Shown here piece after piece: positions 54,202 to 64,000 of a DNA stretch of 64,000 nucleotides. The number at the start of each line of letters is the position of its first letter. Positions within the stretch are counted from its first letter, which is position 1. Source of the DNA: Myrica gale (Eukaryota > Streptophyta > Magnoliopsida > Fagales > Myricaceae); contig OZ005611.1 of NCBI GenBank assembly GCA_963930655.1, forward strand, positions 1,185,501-1,249,500. The letters run 5' to 3'. Made by a program: the position numbers and the translations under genes. Below the pieces are notes generated by a model. The model worked only from the letters and a program-made list of their open reading frames with translations, did not search any database and was not told the DNA's origin.

Positions 54202-55709
54202 ATGGAGCCTATGAGAGCCGTTTCAGAGGGAGAATGGGGTTCTCTTAGTGGCATGTATACTTCTGAGGAGGCTGATTTTATGGCTCAGCTTCTCAATAGT
54301 AATGCTTCCTTACCAAATGAGCTGACTGAGGATTCAAGTTTGGGAGTCCCTTCTACTTTTTGGCCTGGCCATGAGTCAAATACGAACGTTGAAGGGCTCA
54401 GTGAAAGTTCTTACTATTCTTCCTATATGGCTCATTCTAATTTTTATAGTTTTTCACAAGGGAGTAGTTACAATGGTGGTAATTCAAGCCAACAAAGCTA
54501 CTGCTTGAATGATTCTCAACCAATTTTGGCATCCAATGAAAGCTCCATGTCAATGGAATTTTGCATGGTGGACGTGAAAAATCCCAGCTCTTTTCTCGTC
54601 GAAGGGGACGACAGCTTGAACCAAGAAAAGAGTGATGGCAATGAAGAAGAGTCTGCAGGAAAGGCGCCAGCGGCTGTTATTCCTGAGAAGTATTCGCAGC
54701 GCCAAAAGGAATCTGAGATGGCATCACCGGAAGCAATCCCGGAAGAAAATCGCAGCAACCCACCTGAGAATTCTAAGAAAAGATCTCGAAGTTCTGGAGA
54801 TGTGAGTATAGCAATAAGCTGCTTAACCTTCAAATTTCTTTTTGCCAAGTACTGACCGATGATGTTTTATATAACGACTAGAACATGAATTTACTTCATT
54901 CTTATTTATCTTGATTAATTTCGTAGGTCAGGAAGAACAAGAGGGTAGCACAATCAAAAAAGAATCGGAAAGCAAGCAACACTGAAGAAGATAGTAATGC
55001 GGGCCTTAACGGGCAGAGTTCGAGCAGCTGCTCCTCAGAGGATTATTGCAATGCTTCTGAAGAGCTTAATAAAGGAGTGACATCAAGTTTGAACACGAAA
55101 GAGCCAGCTTCTTCTGGCTTAAGTGGGAAAACGAGAGCGAGCAGGGGCTCAGCCACTGATCCCCAGAGCCTATATGCAAGGGTAAGTCCCTATCAATATT
55201 CAAGCACATCGACCACCTTTTTGCAAATTTGCTGTCTATAAATGTGAAGTTCCATAATTGGTCTTTTCTTTGTATTTTGCAGAAAAGAAGAGAGAGAATA
55301 AACGAGAGGCTCAGAATCCTACAGAACCTTGTCCCTAACGGAACCAAGGTAGGCAGAATTCTCCATAAACTGCAAATATTGCTGTACAAGTTTTGAGGTC
55401 ATGTAAGCGGACTTCTCACAATTGGTTCTTTGGTATTGAAGGTTGATATCAGCACAATGCTTGAGGAGGCTGTCCAATATGTTAAGTTTTTACAGCTCCA
55501 AATCAAGGTAAATAGCAGAGCCAAATCTTTCCTATTTCAAAGAGAAAATCCGCTTTTCTTTTATCTGAATGTATTTAGTAATCTGATCTTTTGTTTCCTG
55601 ATTGCCATTTTTGTAGCTTTTGAGCTCCGATGATCTGTGGATGTACGCCCCCATCGCTTACAATGGAATGAACATTGGACTTGATCTGAAGATCAACCCT
55701 CCCTGCTGA
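54202..55709 (+). CDS. RSL class II-type bHLH transcription factor, copy 1
   Basis: Five exons, all in phase 0: 54202-54801, 54927-55181, 55283-55348, 55442-55507, 55617-55709; 359 residues. The N-terminus [29 protein letters not shown] matches the Arabidopsis RSL2-RSL5 (bHLH54/84/85/139) start. A Ser-rich middle, the conserved block SSSSCSSED and [13 protein letters not shown] precede the bHLH domain, which is split across exons 3-5: [20 protein letters not shown], then [20 protein letters not shown]. The end [20 protein letters not shown] is typical of the subfamily. The basic region keeps the residues needed for E-box binding. Class II RSL factors drive root-hair growth in the nucleus of epidermal cells. 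Which RSL number it corresponds to is not clear. It is the first of three tandem copies. Confidence 0.93.
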
Positions 55710-57903
55710 CATCAGTCATAAAATACAACAAGGGCGTGACTAAGCATTAATTACTGCTCTACCTCAAAATGGGCTTATTTGTATATGAAACTACGAAGTC
55801 CATCTTGAGCAGAATTTTTTTTGGAAGAGTTCACTATTTGCCCATTTCTATCTTCTTGTTATCTTAATTAACACAAAGGACATGATATGAGCAGACTTTC
55901 TTTTATGAGAATAATTGTAAACGTCCTATAACGTTTGTCCCCTTACTCTAACTCGTGTTGTTGGACCCTACTCCAATTCTACAATGGACGACGGAAAATC
56001 CATCAGAAATATATCTTTTTTTCTTTTTCCTCTATCGAAAGCATTTATTGGTTGAGAAAACAATGATAACCGTAAACATAATTTGTATACCTGGCAAGAA
56101 TAATTCAATTAGTGCATAATGTAGTCTTTTTATCCTGTAATAGAAGTTACAAATTACTTACAAGTAACCTGAGTCACTTTGGACCCCGATTAAAAAAATT
56201 CAATCGATAAGGGTAAATATCCGCGATAACAAGGTTGGATTTTCAGCATATGTATTTGGGTACCCCTGGCTATGCATGTATGCTGGGTAGGTAGGAGCCT
56301 AACCAAAGTAAATTTGCATGATCAACACCTCAAAAGACACCGCATTTAAACTCCCAAAACCCAGAGTCGGGTTACAAGAGTTTCTGTATTGCTTGTAATA
56401 AGATAAGGGAGGGTGAGAAATATATCCAAAAGCTAGCTCGGAACTCTGTGAATTGATCCGTGTCACCCAGACTCACCCTGCAGCTGTCCTTGACGGATTT
56501 CAAATCCCTCAATGTAGACGCAACAAAGATACAAATTGCTACTAACCAAATGAAAGCATATGAAGTTTTATTAACTAAAACTCTGTTCATCCATTCCATT
56601 TGATGGATTGTCGCGATCAAAAAATCAAACTCCTGGTTTCTTCACCAGCCCACCGCCGAGTAGTACGAAGAAGGAAGAATTTTATCTGTTAGTGTATAAA
56701 ACAGGTAATTCCATATGTATGTATTTTGAGGATTGGGATTCTGAGGTTTTGTTTATAAGACAGTATTTGAAGGGTGCTCTGCAATTCAGTTGAAATATGT
56801 TACTCTGCTTTACATATGCATCTCGGCAATCGCGAGATGCATTTTATTTTTATTGCTGGCAGTCAAGGGGAGGTTAACCCATGATATGCTGTGCAGAAAA
56901 TAGCGTTTGTTAAAGGGACTTCGTGTGTGCACTCACTCCGCATTGTGTTTTGAGAAGGAAACAAACAGAGTATTCCATGGATTTGGCCTGATAGCTTCAA
57001 ATTCTCTGGGCTAGAATTCTCAGGCCAACTGAGGATCATTCTAGGTCGCACATTATCAATTATCCGGATAACAGACCTAGGGTATAGGACACTTCTACAA
57101 GTAACATTTGGAGGTGAGCACTTATGTTTTTCTTTGTATCGCCAGCTTATTACTTCATGTACACAATGTAAGCAAGAAAATACTTTATTTTCTTCTTTTT
57201 ATTTGCTTCTTAGGGGGGGTCGAATTTTGGATTGTCCGCCAAGATTTGCCTCAACAGGCAACCTGACTTAGTAAAAGAGCAAAGAAAGCAACTGGAAGTG
57301 AAACTGGATAACAAGGCAAATGTAGTTTTGTAGCAAAAATTTAGGTAAAAACTCTGTTTTGCATCTTCGCTATCAAAGAGTTAGTCATGCTTCTTTGTCT
57401 GGCATATCTATATCACTCTAGTGAAATTTGGAGTTTTTATTATGATAATAAGAAGCAGGGGAAAAACTCAAACGTAAGTCACTTTGGAAGCCTGATTCTG
57501 GGAAGGTCGTTTTCATTCTGTTTGACAATTCTATACGTTTATTGTTATTCAAATGCAACCGCATGTTCTCACGATTCCCAGGTGCCATGCTATCCTTCGC
57601 TTCACCATATGAAACTCCTATTCTTCCTTTTCTATTAGCTATCTTTTAAATATTCATTTATTTTATAGGCTTAGGAAAAAATATTTACTTTTTAAGTATT
57701 TGTTTTAGGAGCAGTGTGCATATGCAACTGAAAGGGAGGATTTTGTAATCTTCCATGAGCTGGACTGGCCCCCATCGTGGACTCTACAAATTTTATATGG
57801 AAAAAGCTGGACATTGCCATCTGATAATTATTGCCAATTATGAGCTCATATCTTCTTCTAACTTGAAGTCAAACCCCTACAAGATTTGTACTTGTTTTGT
57901 AGG
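55710..57903. other. Spacer between bHLH copies 1 and 2
   Basis: A minus-strand ATG frame of 75 codons at 56372-56599 (see findings) is the only frame with a suggestive feature, a hydrophobic stretch. No other gene is seen. The last part is the promoter of copy 2. Confidence 0.5.
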
Positions 57904-57911
57904 TATAAATA
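57904..57911 (+). promoter_or_regulatory. TATA box of RSL-like bHLH gene 2
   Basis: GGTATAAATATAG lies 119 bases before the conserved ATG at 58023, matching genes 1 and 3 in motif and setting. Confidence 0.8.
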
Positions 57912-58022
57912 TAGCGCTCTCTTCATTCTCACCCGGCACCAAGCCAATCGAGCTTCTCCTAACATCTCGTCCTTACACAACAGAAGACCCCTTTTTTCCT
58001 TATGAGCTTCCAAAGAAAGAAT

Positions 58023-59515
58023 ATGGAGCCTATGGGAGCCGTTTCTGAGGCAGAATGGGGCACTCTTAGTGGAGTGCAAACAGCTGAGGAGGCTGATTTT
58101 ATGGCCCAGTGGCTTCATAGCTCGTCAATACCCAATGCGGTAAATGGAGGCTCAAGTTTGGGAGTCCCATCTACTTTTTGGCCTTGCTATGATTCAACTA
58201 TGCACATGGCAGGGCTCACTGAAAGTTCATGCATTTCCTTAGATTTTGCTAGTTCTAGGTTTTATAGTTTGTCACAAGGCAGTAGTAGTTATAGTGGTGG
58301 CAGTTTGAGTAAACAAAGCTGCTACTTGAGTGATTCCCAACCAATTTTGACATCCAACAACTCCATGTCCATGGATTCAATCTCCTATCTCGTTGATGCT
58401 GATGACTGCGCGAACCAAGAATTGAGTGAAGGCAACGCAGAGGACTCTGCTGGAAATATACCTGAAGCTGTTCTTCCTGATATGGATTTACAGATGATAG
58501 GGGAAACTGATATTCCAAAACCAGACTCGATTTTGGAACTCAAATGTGGAAAGGCATCAGAGAATTCAAAGAAAAGATCTCTGAGTTCAGGATCCGTAAG
58601 TAAAATAATCAACTTTCCACATTAGAATTGAATTACTTTCTGCCTGTGTTGGAAGTTTGGCCTTCTTCCTATTGAATATGGTAGAAATCGGTTATATGCC
58701 ATTTTCTCATCTTCATGACTTTCATTGGATAACGTAGGTTCAAAAGAACAAGAGAAGTACGCAATCGAAGAAGACTCAGAAGCCCTCTTTGACTAGCAAC
58801 ATAGAAGGAGATGATAATCTTGGGCTTGAAAGACAGAGCTCGAGCAGCTGCTCCTCAGAGGATGATTCAAATGCTTCTCAAGAGCTCAACGGAGCAACTC
58901 CAAGTTCGAGCACGAAAGAGAATGCTCCTCTTAACTTGAAGGGCAAAGCAAGAGCCAGAAGGGGCTCAGCCAGTGATCCCCAGAGCGTCTATGCAAGGGT
59001 AAGCCACTAAAAATGCTCTCACATTGACCGACTTTACCTATAATTTACTGCCAGTCAATGTCAATTCACAAATTGATCATTCCTGTCATTTCTGGCAGAA
59101 ACGAAGAGAGAGAATAAATGAGAGGCTAAGAATCCTACAGAACCTTGTCCCTAATGGAACGAAGGTAGGCAGTTTTCCCTATGAACTGCAATCATATTAG
59201 TCTCTATTGTGCCCAATTCTAAACTTCTATCCAATGGAAGTGCAGGTCGATATAAGCACAATGCTTGAGGAAGCTGTTCAGTACGTGAAGTTTTTACAGC
59301 TCCAAATTAAGGTAATAGAAAAAGAGAATCCTTCTTATTCTCCATTTTGTAGGTTCTAACGTAGCATTACTGTTATAAAATATACTCACTGATCAAGCTT
59401 TTCATTTTCTTGTTTGAAGTTCTTGAGCTCTGATGATCTATGGATGTATGCTCCCTTTGCTAACAACGGAATGGACATTGGACTTGATCTGAAAATCAAC
59501 CCACCAAGACAATAG
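58023..59515 (+). CDS. RSL class II-type bHLH transcription factor, copy 2
   Basis: Five phase-0 exons: 58023-58595, 58738-58998, 59099-59164, 59246-59311, 59420-59515; 353 residues. The start [17 protein letters not shown] aligns with copies 1 and 3. An upstream in-frame ATG at 58002 would add seven residues (MSFQRKN); it falls in the duplicated leader, where copy 3 has AAG, so 58023 is preferred. Conserved features are [25 protein letters not shown], the basic-helix segment [20 protein letters not shown] (exon 3), the second helix [20 protein letters not shown] (exon 4) and the end [20 protein letters not shown]. The middle of exon 1 differs most from the other copies, including a patch [20 protein letters not shown]. 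The inferred role is as for copy 1. Confidence 0.92.
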
Positions 59516-62500
59516 TTATAAGATAAAATAATGGTGGAATGGCAGTCTATGCAGTACACAACTCGTGACACTTGGAGAAGTCATTGCCTCCTCGTCTCAG
59601 CTTCTTTGGATGAGCTACTGTCAATTCCTTTTATCCAAGTTTCAGGAGGGAATAAATAGTCTCATCAATTGCTCATAGTATTCGAAGATTCTGGCTTGTG
59701 TCTTTTTAATACAATAGACACGATTTTGAGCAGAATTCCTTCTCTTTTTCTCTGCTTCTTCTTTTCCAATGAGTAAGCGTAGCACAACTGAGCAAAGGAC
59801 GAACGGCCGTATGGTGATGGTGGCGGTCCGAGCAAAAAACATGACGTGGGATGAATGAATTTGGAATGCATTAAGAGACATAATTGGATATTGCCATATG
59901 GAGACATTGTTCGGAAGATATTGTCCATTTTGTGTTCCGAAATTCGACACTGGACAGCTATGACCATTTTTCATTCGTGAGCACAGCAGTGGCCTTCAAC
60001 TTTTTTCTTTTCCTGGTCGCACTTGTGAACACTACAGAACTTTTTTCTCCTTTTGGAGTTGCTTCACTTCAAGAACTCGATTGCCATGCACTGTCGCCCA
60101 TGGATGGCACTTTATGCAATATGTTAGACGAGTAGCTTTTGACTTAATGCGACTCCCACAGTGATTCTATTTATCAGAGTTCAATTCAAATAAAGGCAAA
60201 ACCGAAATGTTTTTCCTCATCTGAGAGTGCACAAAATTAATGACGATCATCCCCTCGTGAAATTGACCAACATGAACATCATAAACTGGGACAAATTTTA
60301 AATTCCCTGGATATATAATTGCAGGCTTAAATCTCACTTAAACAAATGCATTTGATCAGGTGAGAAAACATTACTGTTTTGTGGATGCTACAGTTTTGGG
60401 ACCCTTACACACCAAAAGAGGCAGTTGAAACTGAAGTGAGAAACAGTGAAGGGTTATTCTAGTACAAAAATTTGGGTCCTAAAGAAGACCCCAAAAGAGG
60501 CAGCGAAACAATGAAGAAATGAGGAAGTCGAAAATAACCAGCCTTGATTGTGCAAGTGGGAGAAAGAATAAATCCTCGGGAGTGATACTGCTGAGGAACA
60601 TAATCTTGTCACCAACTGCTCAACCTAATCTTGTTCTGAATTCCGACAGCCTGATTGCTTCTTAACTGACTAAAATTCTGGAATTAATGTGGAAATTCGA
60701 AAGACTGCTGCGGCAATCTTAACCAGTGAGTTTTATTCAGTGCCTGATAGATTCAAAGAGATAAATCAGAATGAAGCACCACATGTATGCTACTTCTGAG
60801 ATTATTGTGGCTAGCCCTGCCCTGGCCACTAAAGGAGCTAGTGCTCTACTTATGAGGACAGTGTTGCTTTGACTCACTAGAGGAAGCTCTTACTATTAGT
60901 AAGCTGTAAGCAGGTCACTTCGAGGATGAAAAAGAGCACAAAGAACGGAGCGAAGGTTATCAGAGGATTTAATGACCATGTGAAAGAAACAAGTAAAAAG
61001 CTTTTGTGGAATATAACTCTCTCATTCTGCTGAAACCAGAGAGGTCTTACAAAGTAGGAAAATAAAAACTTTGTAACCTTGCTTGGCAGGGCGATGAACT
61101 ATAGACATAATTCAGCTCTGAGTGGCTGAATTGTCACTTATCCCAAAAGGAGAGGTAGAGAAAAGTTAGGGTTTGAACTTAGATAAACCTGTTCTGGAAC
61201 TAGTGGTTGGAGACAGTTCAATCATTTTTTTCTCTATGCAACATGGTACTTCCATCAAAACACTACTCTGCTCAAAAGAACAAGTCATCGCAGGTTACAA
61301 TCTCGGATGGTACAACACCAATCCGAACATCCCCCTCAGGCCTCAATTACATTGTCCAAACCCCATTTGGCTAAATTATGCGCCAGGTAATCCCTTCCCT
61401 TGGCGTCCAGACTAATTTCCAAAGAACGTGTTCTGGAACTAGTGGTTAGAGACAGTTCAATCACTTCACCCTTATTCTAACATGTGATTCTGTTGCATGC
61501 ACTGCAAATGCAAATTCCACAAACGAAATTATAATGGAACTGGCAATCAAAAGAGATTCTCACTCAACCCAAGTCTTGCTAATTTTCGTGGACATGAATT
61601 TATTTGGTTACCAGATGTGGAAACAGAGGAATTGCAGAAGATTTTCTGATGAATGCAAAATTACAGAATATCAGTAATGCTGTATTCGTTATGCAAAGCT
61701 TGTGTGCTTATAGGTGTTAATACATCGCTAATCATGGGTGTCTAAGAACTCTTTGACAGTAATGCATAATTTTGTGTTTCAGGCTGCAGGCCTGTAGGGG
61801 GTTTGATATATGTTTATTCTTATTGAATAGAGAAGCCCTGATGCATTAAAAAAACAAGGGAAAGAACAAAAACAAACACCGAAATTGGAGAAAAAAATAG
61901 GTACTCATTTATTCTCTATGTCAACCCCAAACTTTGCCAGCTAAACTGATTTGATCCCCTAGCAACAAGTACACCTACGTGAGAGGTAGCCCCTAAGTAA
62001 AATAGTTGACATTGGAGAAGCATTTGAAAATACACTACGTATGATTCAGAAGATACTACAATACGCCCTGACTTTATACTTTTACATTACAAGTTTTCAC
62101 AAACAACAGCTGATTCACGAGCTCTTTGTTTAGTGCTTTTGTCTGGACCACCAATATGATTCGATTTTGGAGTGAAAATCACAACATTAAGCCTGTTTAG
62201 ACCACCAAAACAATTCGATTTTGGAGTTATTCTAACGGTAGGGATGTCATTATCATTCTGTTAAATATATTTTTTTATGATCTATCGTATTCAAAGCCAC
62301 CCCACGTTCTCTCCATTACAACTTGAACTCTCTTCGCCCCCACTACACCAGATCCGACTCTCGTTATGCCTTTTCAGTGGACCGCTTCTGTAGCCTACCT
62401 TTTTAATGACTAGTTTTGAAACCAATCAGTTGCAGTTAATCCTCCCAATAGTATTCTTTGACTCCAGAACATTCTTTCTAGCATTTTTTAGTTTAGTAAC

Positions 62501-62785
62501 AAGGCGCTATAGGCCACTGAAAGGTTGCATTAATTTAATATGCTTGATTTTGGCCTCTCTGAATTGTCCTTAGCCCCTCCATAGACTCGTGCAAATATAT
62601 TATAGAGACTTTGGACTTTTCGTCTAATAATTATTGGCGCAATTATGAATTCGATCAAAGATGTCAACCCCCTTGTTCTTTTTTTTTTTCTAAGCAAGTC
62701 AACCCCTTGTTCAGGAATCAGGAGTGCTAGGAGGGGGGGGGGGGGAAAGGAAGTCAACCCCACCCCTATGCCGATAGTTCTTGGG
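59516..62785. other. Spacer between bHLH copies 2 and 3
   Basis: No gene is recognised. A 34-base direct repeat with one mismatch is found at about 61191-61224 and 61430-61463. A shorter one around ATTCGATTTTGGAGT occurs near 62160 and 62214. A guanine run lies at about 62731-62744. The last part is the promoter of copy 3. Confidence 0.55.
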
Positions 62786-62793
62786 TATAAATA
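62786..62793 (+). promoter_or_regulatory. TATA box of RSL-like bHLH gene 3
   Basis: GGGTATAAATAC lies 101 bases before the ATG at 62887, in the same setting as in genes 1 and 2; the leader again contains CTCCTGACATTT. Confidence 0.8.
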
Positions 62794-62886
62794 CTTCACA
62801 GTTTCCACTTGCACCATCGTGCTTCTCCTGACATTTAAAACACAGAAGAAAGGAGCCCTTTTTTCCCAAGAAGCTTCCACACAGAT

Positions 62887-64000
62887 ATGGAACATATGGG
62901 AGCCATTTCTGAGAGAGAATGGAGCTCTTTTAATGGAATTTACAGTCTTCAGGAGGCTGAATTTGTGGCCCAGAATGGGAGCTTAAGCTTTGAAGTTCCG
63001 TCCTCTATGTGGCCTTTCCATGATTCTACCTTGAACATGGTACGGCTTGCTGAAGGTTCATGCTATTTTTCAACTATGTCTGATTCGAATTTCCAGAGTG
63101 CTTCACATTTTAGTGGCAGCAGTTTAAGCCAACAAAGCTGCTACATGAGTGACTCTCATCTAATTCACTCATCAAATGGTAGCTCCGTGTCCATGGATTT
63201 CTGTGTGGGCGGCATGAAAAACAGCAGCTCATTCCTCGTTGAAGGAAATGACAGCTTGGACCAAGAAATGAGTGAACGGAATCCAGAAGAGTCTGCTGGA
63301 TACACGCCTGAATCTGTTTCTCCTAAGAAGGATTCATACCTCATAAGGGGATCTCAGATGTCAGCATCCCATTCAATCATGGATGGCACATGTAACAATC
63401 CACCTAAGAAACCTACGAAAAGATCTCGGAGCTCAGGCGATGTGAGTATACTAGGCTTGTTGCCTTCTTATCATAGTCTTACTACCTTTTAAAATGAAAG
63501 AAGTTATCTTCTATCCCTAATGAAATCTTAATTTAACAATGTAGATACAAAAGAATATGAGAAATCTACGACCCAAGAAGAATGATAAGCTTGCTTCAAC
63601 TAGCAACCATGAAGATAACAATGCTGGCCTTGTTGGACAAAGCTCGAGCAGCTGCTCCTCAGAGGATGACTCGAATGTTTCTCAGGAACTAAATGGAGGA
63701 GTAACCTCAAATTTGCCAACAATAGGGTCTGCAGCTTTAGACTTGAAAGGCAAAGGAAGAGCCAGGAGGGGGACAGCCACTGATTCCCAAAGCCTTTATG
63801 CAAGGGTAAGTCCCTACAAAGGCTTGCCCATTGACCCAACTTTATGAAAAATTGAAAATTTTGCTACTCATGATGTGATTGATATATCTTTCCTTTGTAT
63901 CTTCCAGAAAAGAAGAGAGAGAATAAACGAGAGGCTAAGAATCCTACAGAACCTTGTCCCTAATGGAACAAAGGTGAGCAGTATGCTCTATCTGTAAATG
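62887..64000 (+). CDS. RSL class II-type bHLH transcription factor, copy 3 (truncated by the window edge)
   Basis: Exons in the window: 62887-63441, 63545-63805 and 63908-63973, all phase 0, giving 294 residues so far. The start MEHMGAISEREWSSFNGIYS matches copies 1 and 2 but lacks the stretch after EADFMAQ seen in them, so the N-terminal part is about 10-15 residues shorter. Exon 2 has [12 protein letters not shown] and the RRGTATDSQSLYAR segment. Exon 3 encodes [20 protein letters not shown]. The exons for the second helix and the C-terminal LWMY end should lie beyond 64000. No defect is seen. Confidence 0.9.

Overview
This window is nuclear DNA of a flowering plant, almost certainly a eudicot. 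The evidence is GT-AG spliced genes with plant-specific families (a plastid ClpR subunit, a ZAT-type zinc finger with EAR motif, RSL-type bHLH factors), AT-rich intergenic DNA, and a dense layer of plant transposons. The species cannot be told from the sequence alone.

Layout. (1) 1-5.68 kb, minus strand: a nearly full-length plant L1-type LINE with overlapping ORF1 and ORF2. Its RNase H tail runs off the left edge and is cut from ORF2 by one in-frame TGA. A foldback MITE abuts its 5' end. (2) 6.1-16 kb: mostly non-coding DNA around one intronless minus-strand gene, a ZAT10/STZ-like C2H2 repressor (10458-11246) with a TATA box and W-box cores, plus two MITEs. (3) 16.08-24.06 kb: a convergent pair. 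CLPR1 (plastid Clp protease core subunit R1, nine exons, plus) faces BUB3 (spindle checkpoint WD40 protein, nine exons, minus). CLPR1 intron 1 holds two short poly(A)-tailed retroposon insertions with clear target-site duplications, and intron 5 holds a MITE. (4) 27.0-34.04 kb, plus: a ZFPL1-like gene (B-box-like and RING-type zinc sites, C-terminal membrane anchor, nine exons). Its 2.76 kb intron 5 carries a 904 bp Mutator-type element with 9-bp TSD, long arms, six CACGTG sites and a GC-rich core. (5) 34.4-54.1 kb: about 20 kb without a recognisable host gene. It is filled with transposon fossils: a long-arm foldback element into which a 1,081 bp hAT-like element (8-bp TSD) carrying a 140-codon ORF has inserted, two abutting hAT remnants holding different parts of a transposase, CACTA-like ends, and a 198 bp hairpin. 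(6) 54.2-64 kb, plus: a tandem array of three class II RSL-type bHLH genes with matching TATA boxes and exon structure. The third is cut by the right edge.

The host genes do not form a pathway: they are a plastid protease subunit, a mitotic checkpoint protein, a Golgi-type zinc-finger membrane protein, a stress repressor and root-hair-type bHLH regulators. Exon coordinates were derived by hand from reading frame, GT-AG signals and remembered family sequences, and each joined frame closes without a stop. No organism-level system that looks wholly new was found. The most interesting items are the nested hAT-like element with its ORF, the G-box-bearing Mutator-type element inside an active-looking gene, and the young-looking RSL bHLH triplet.
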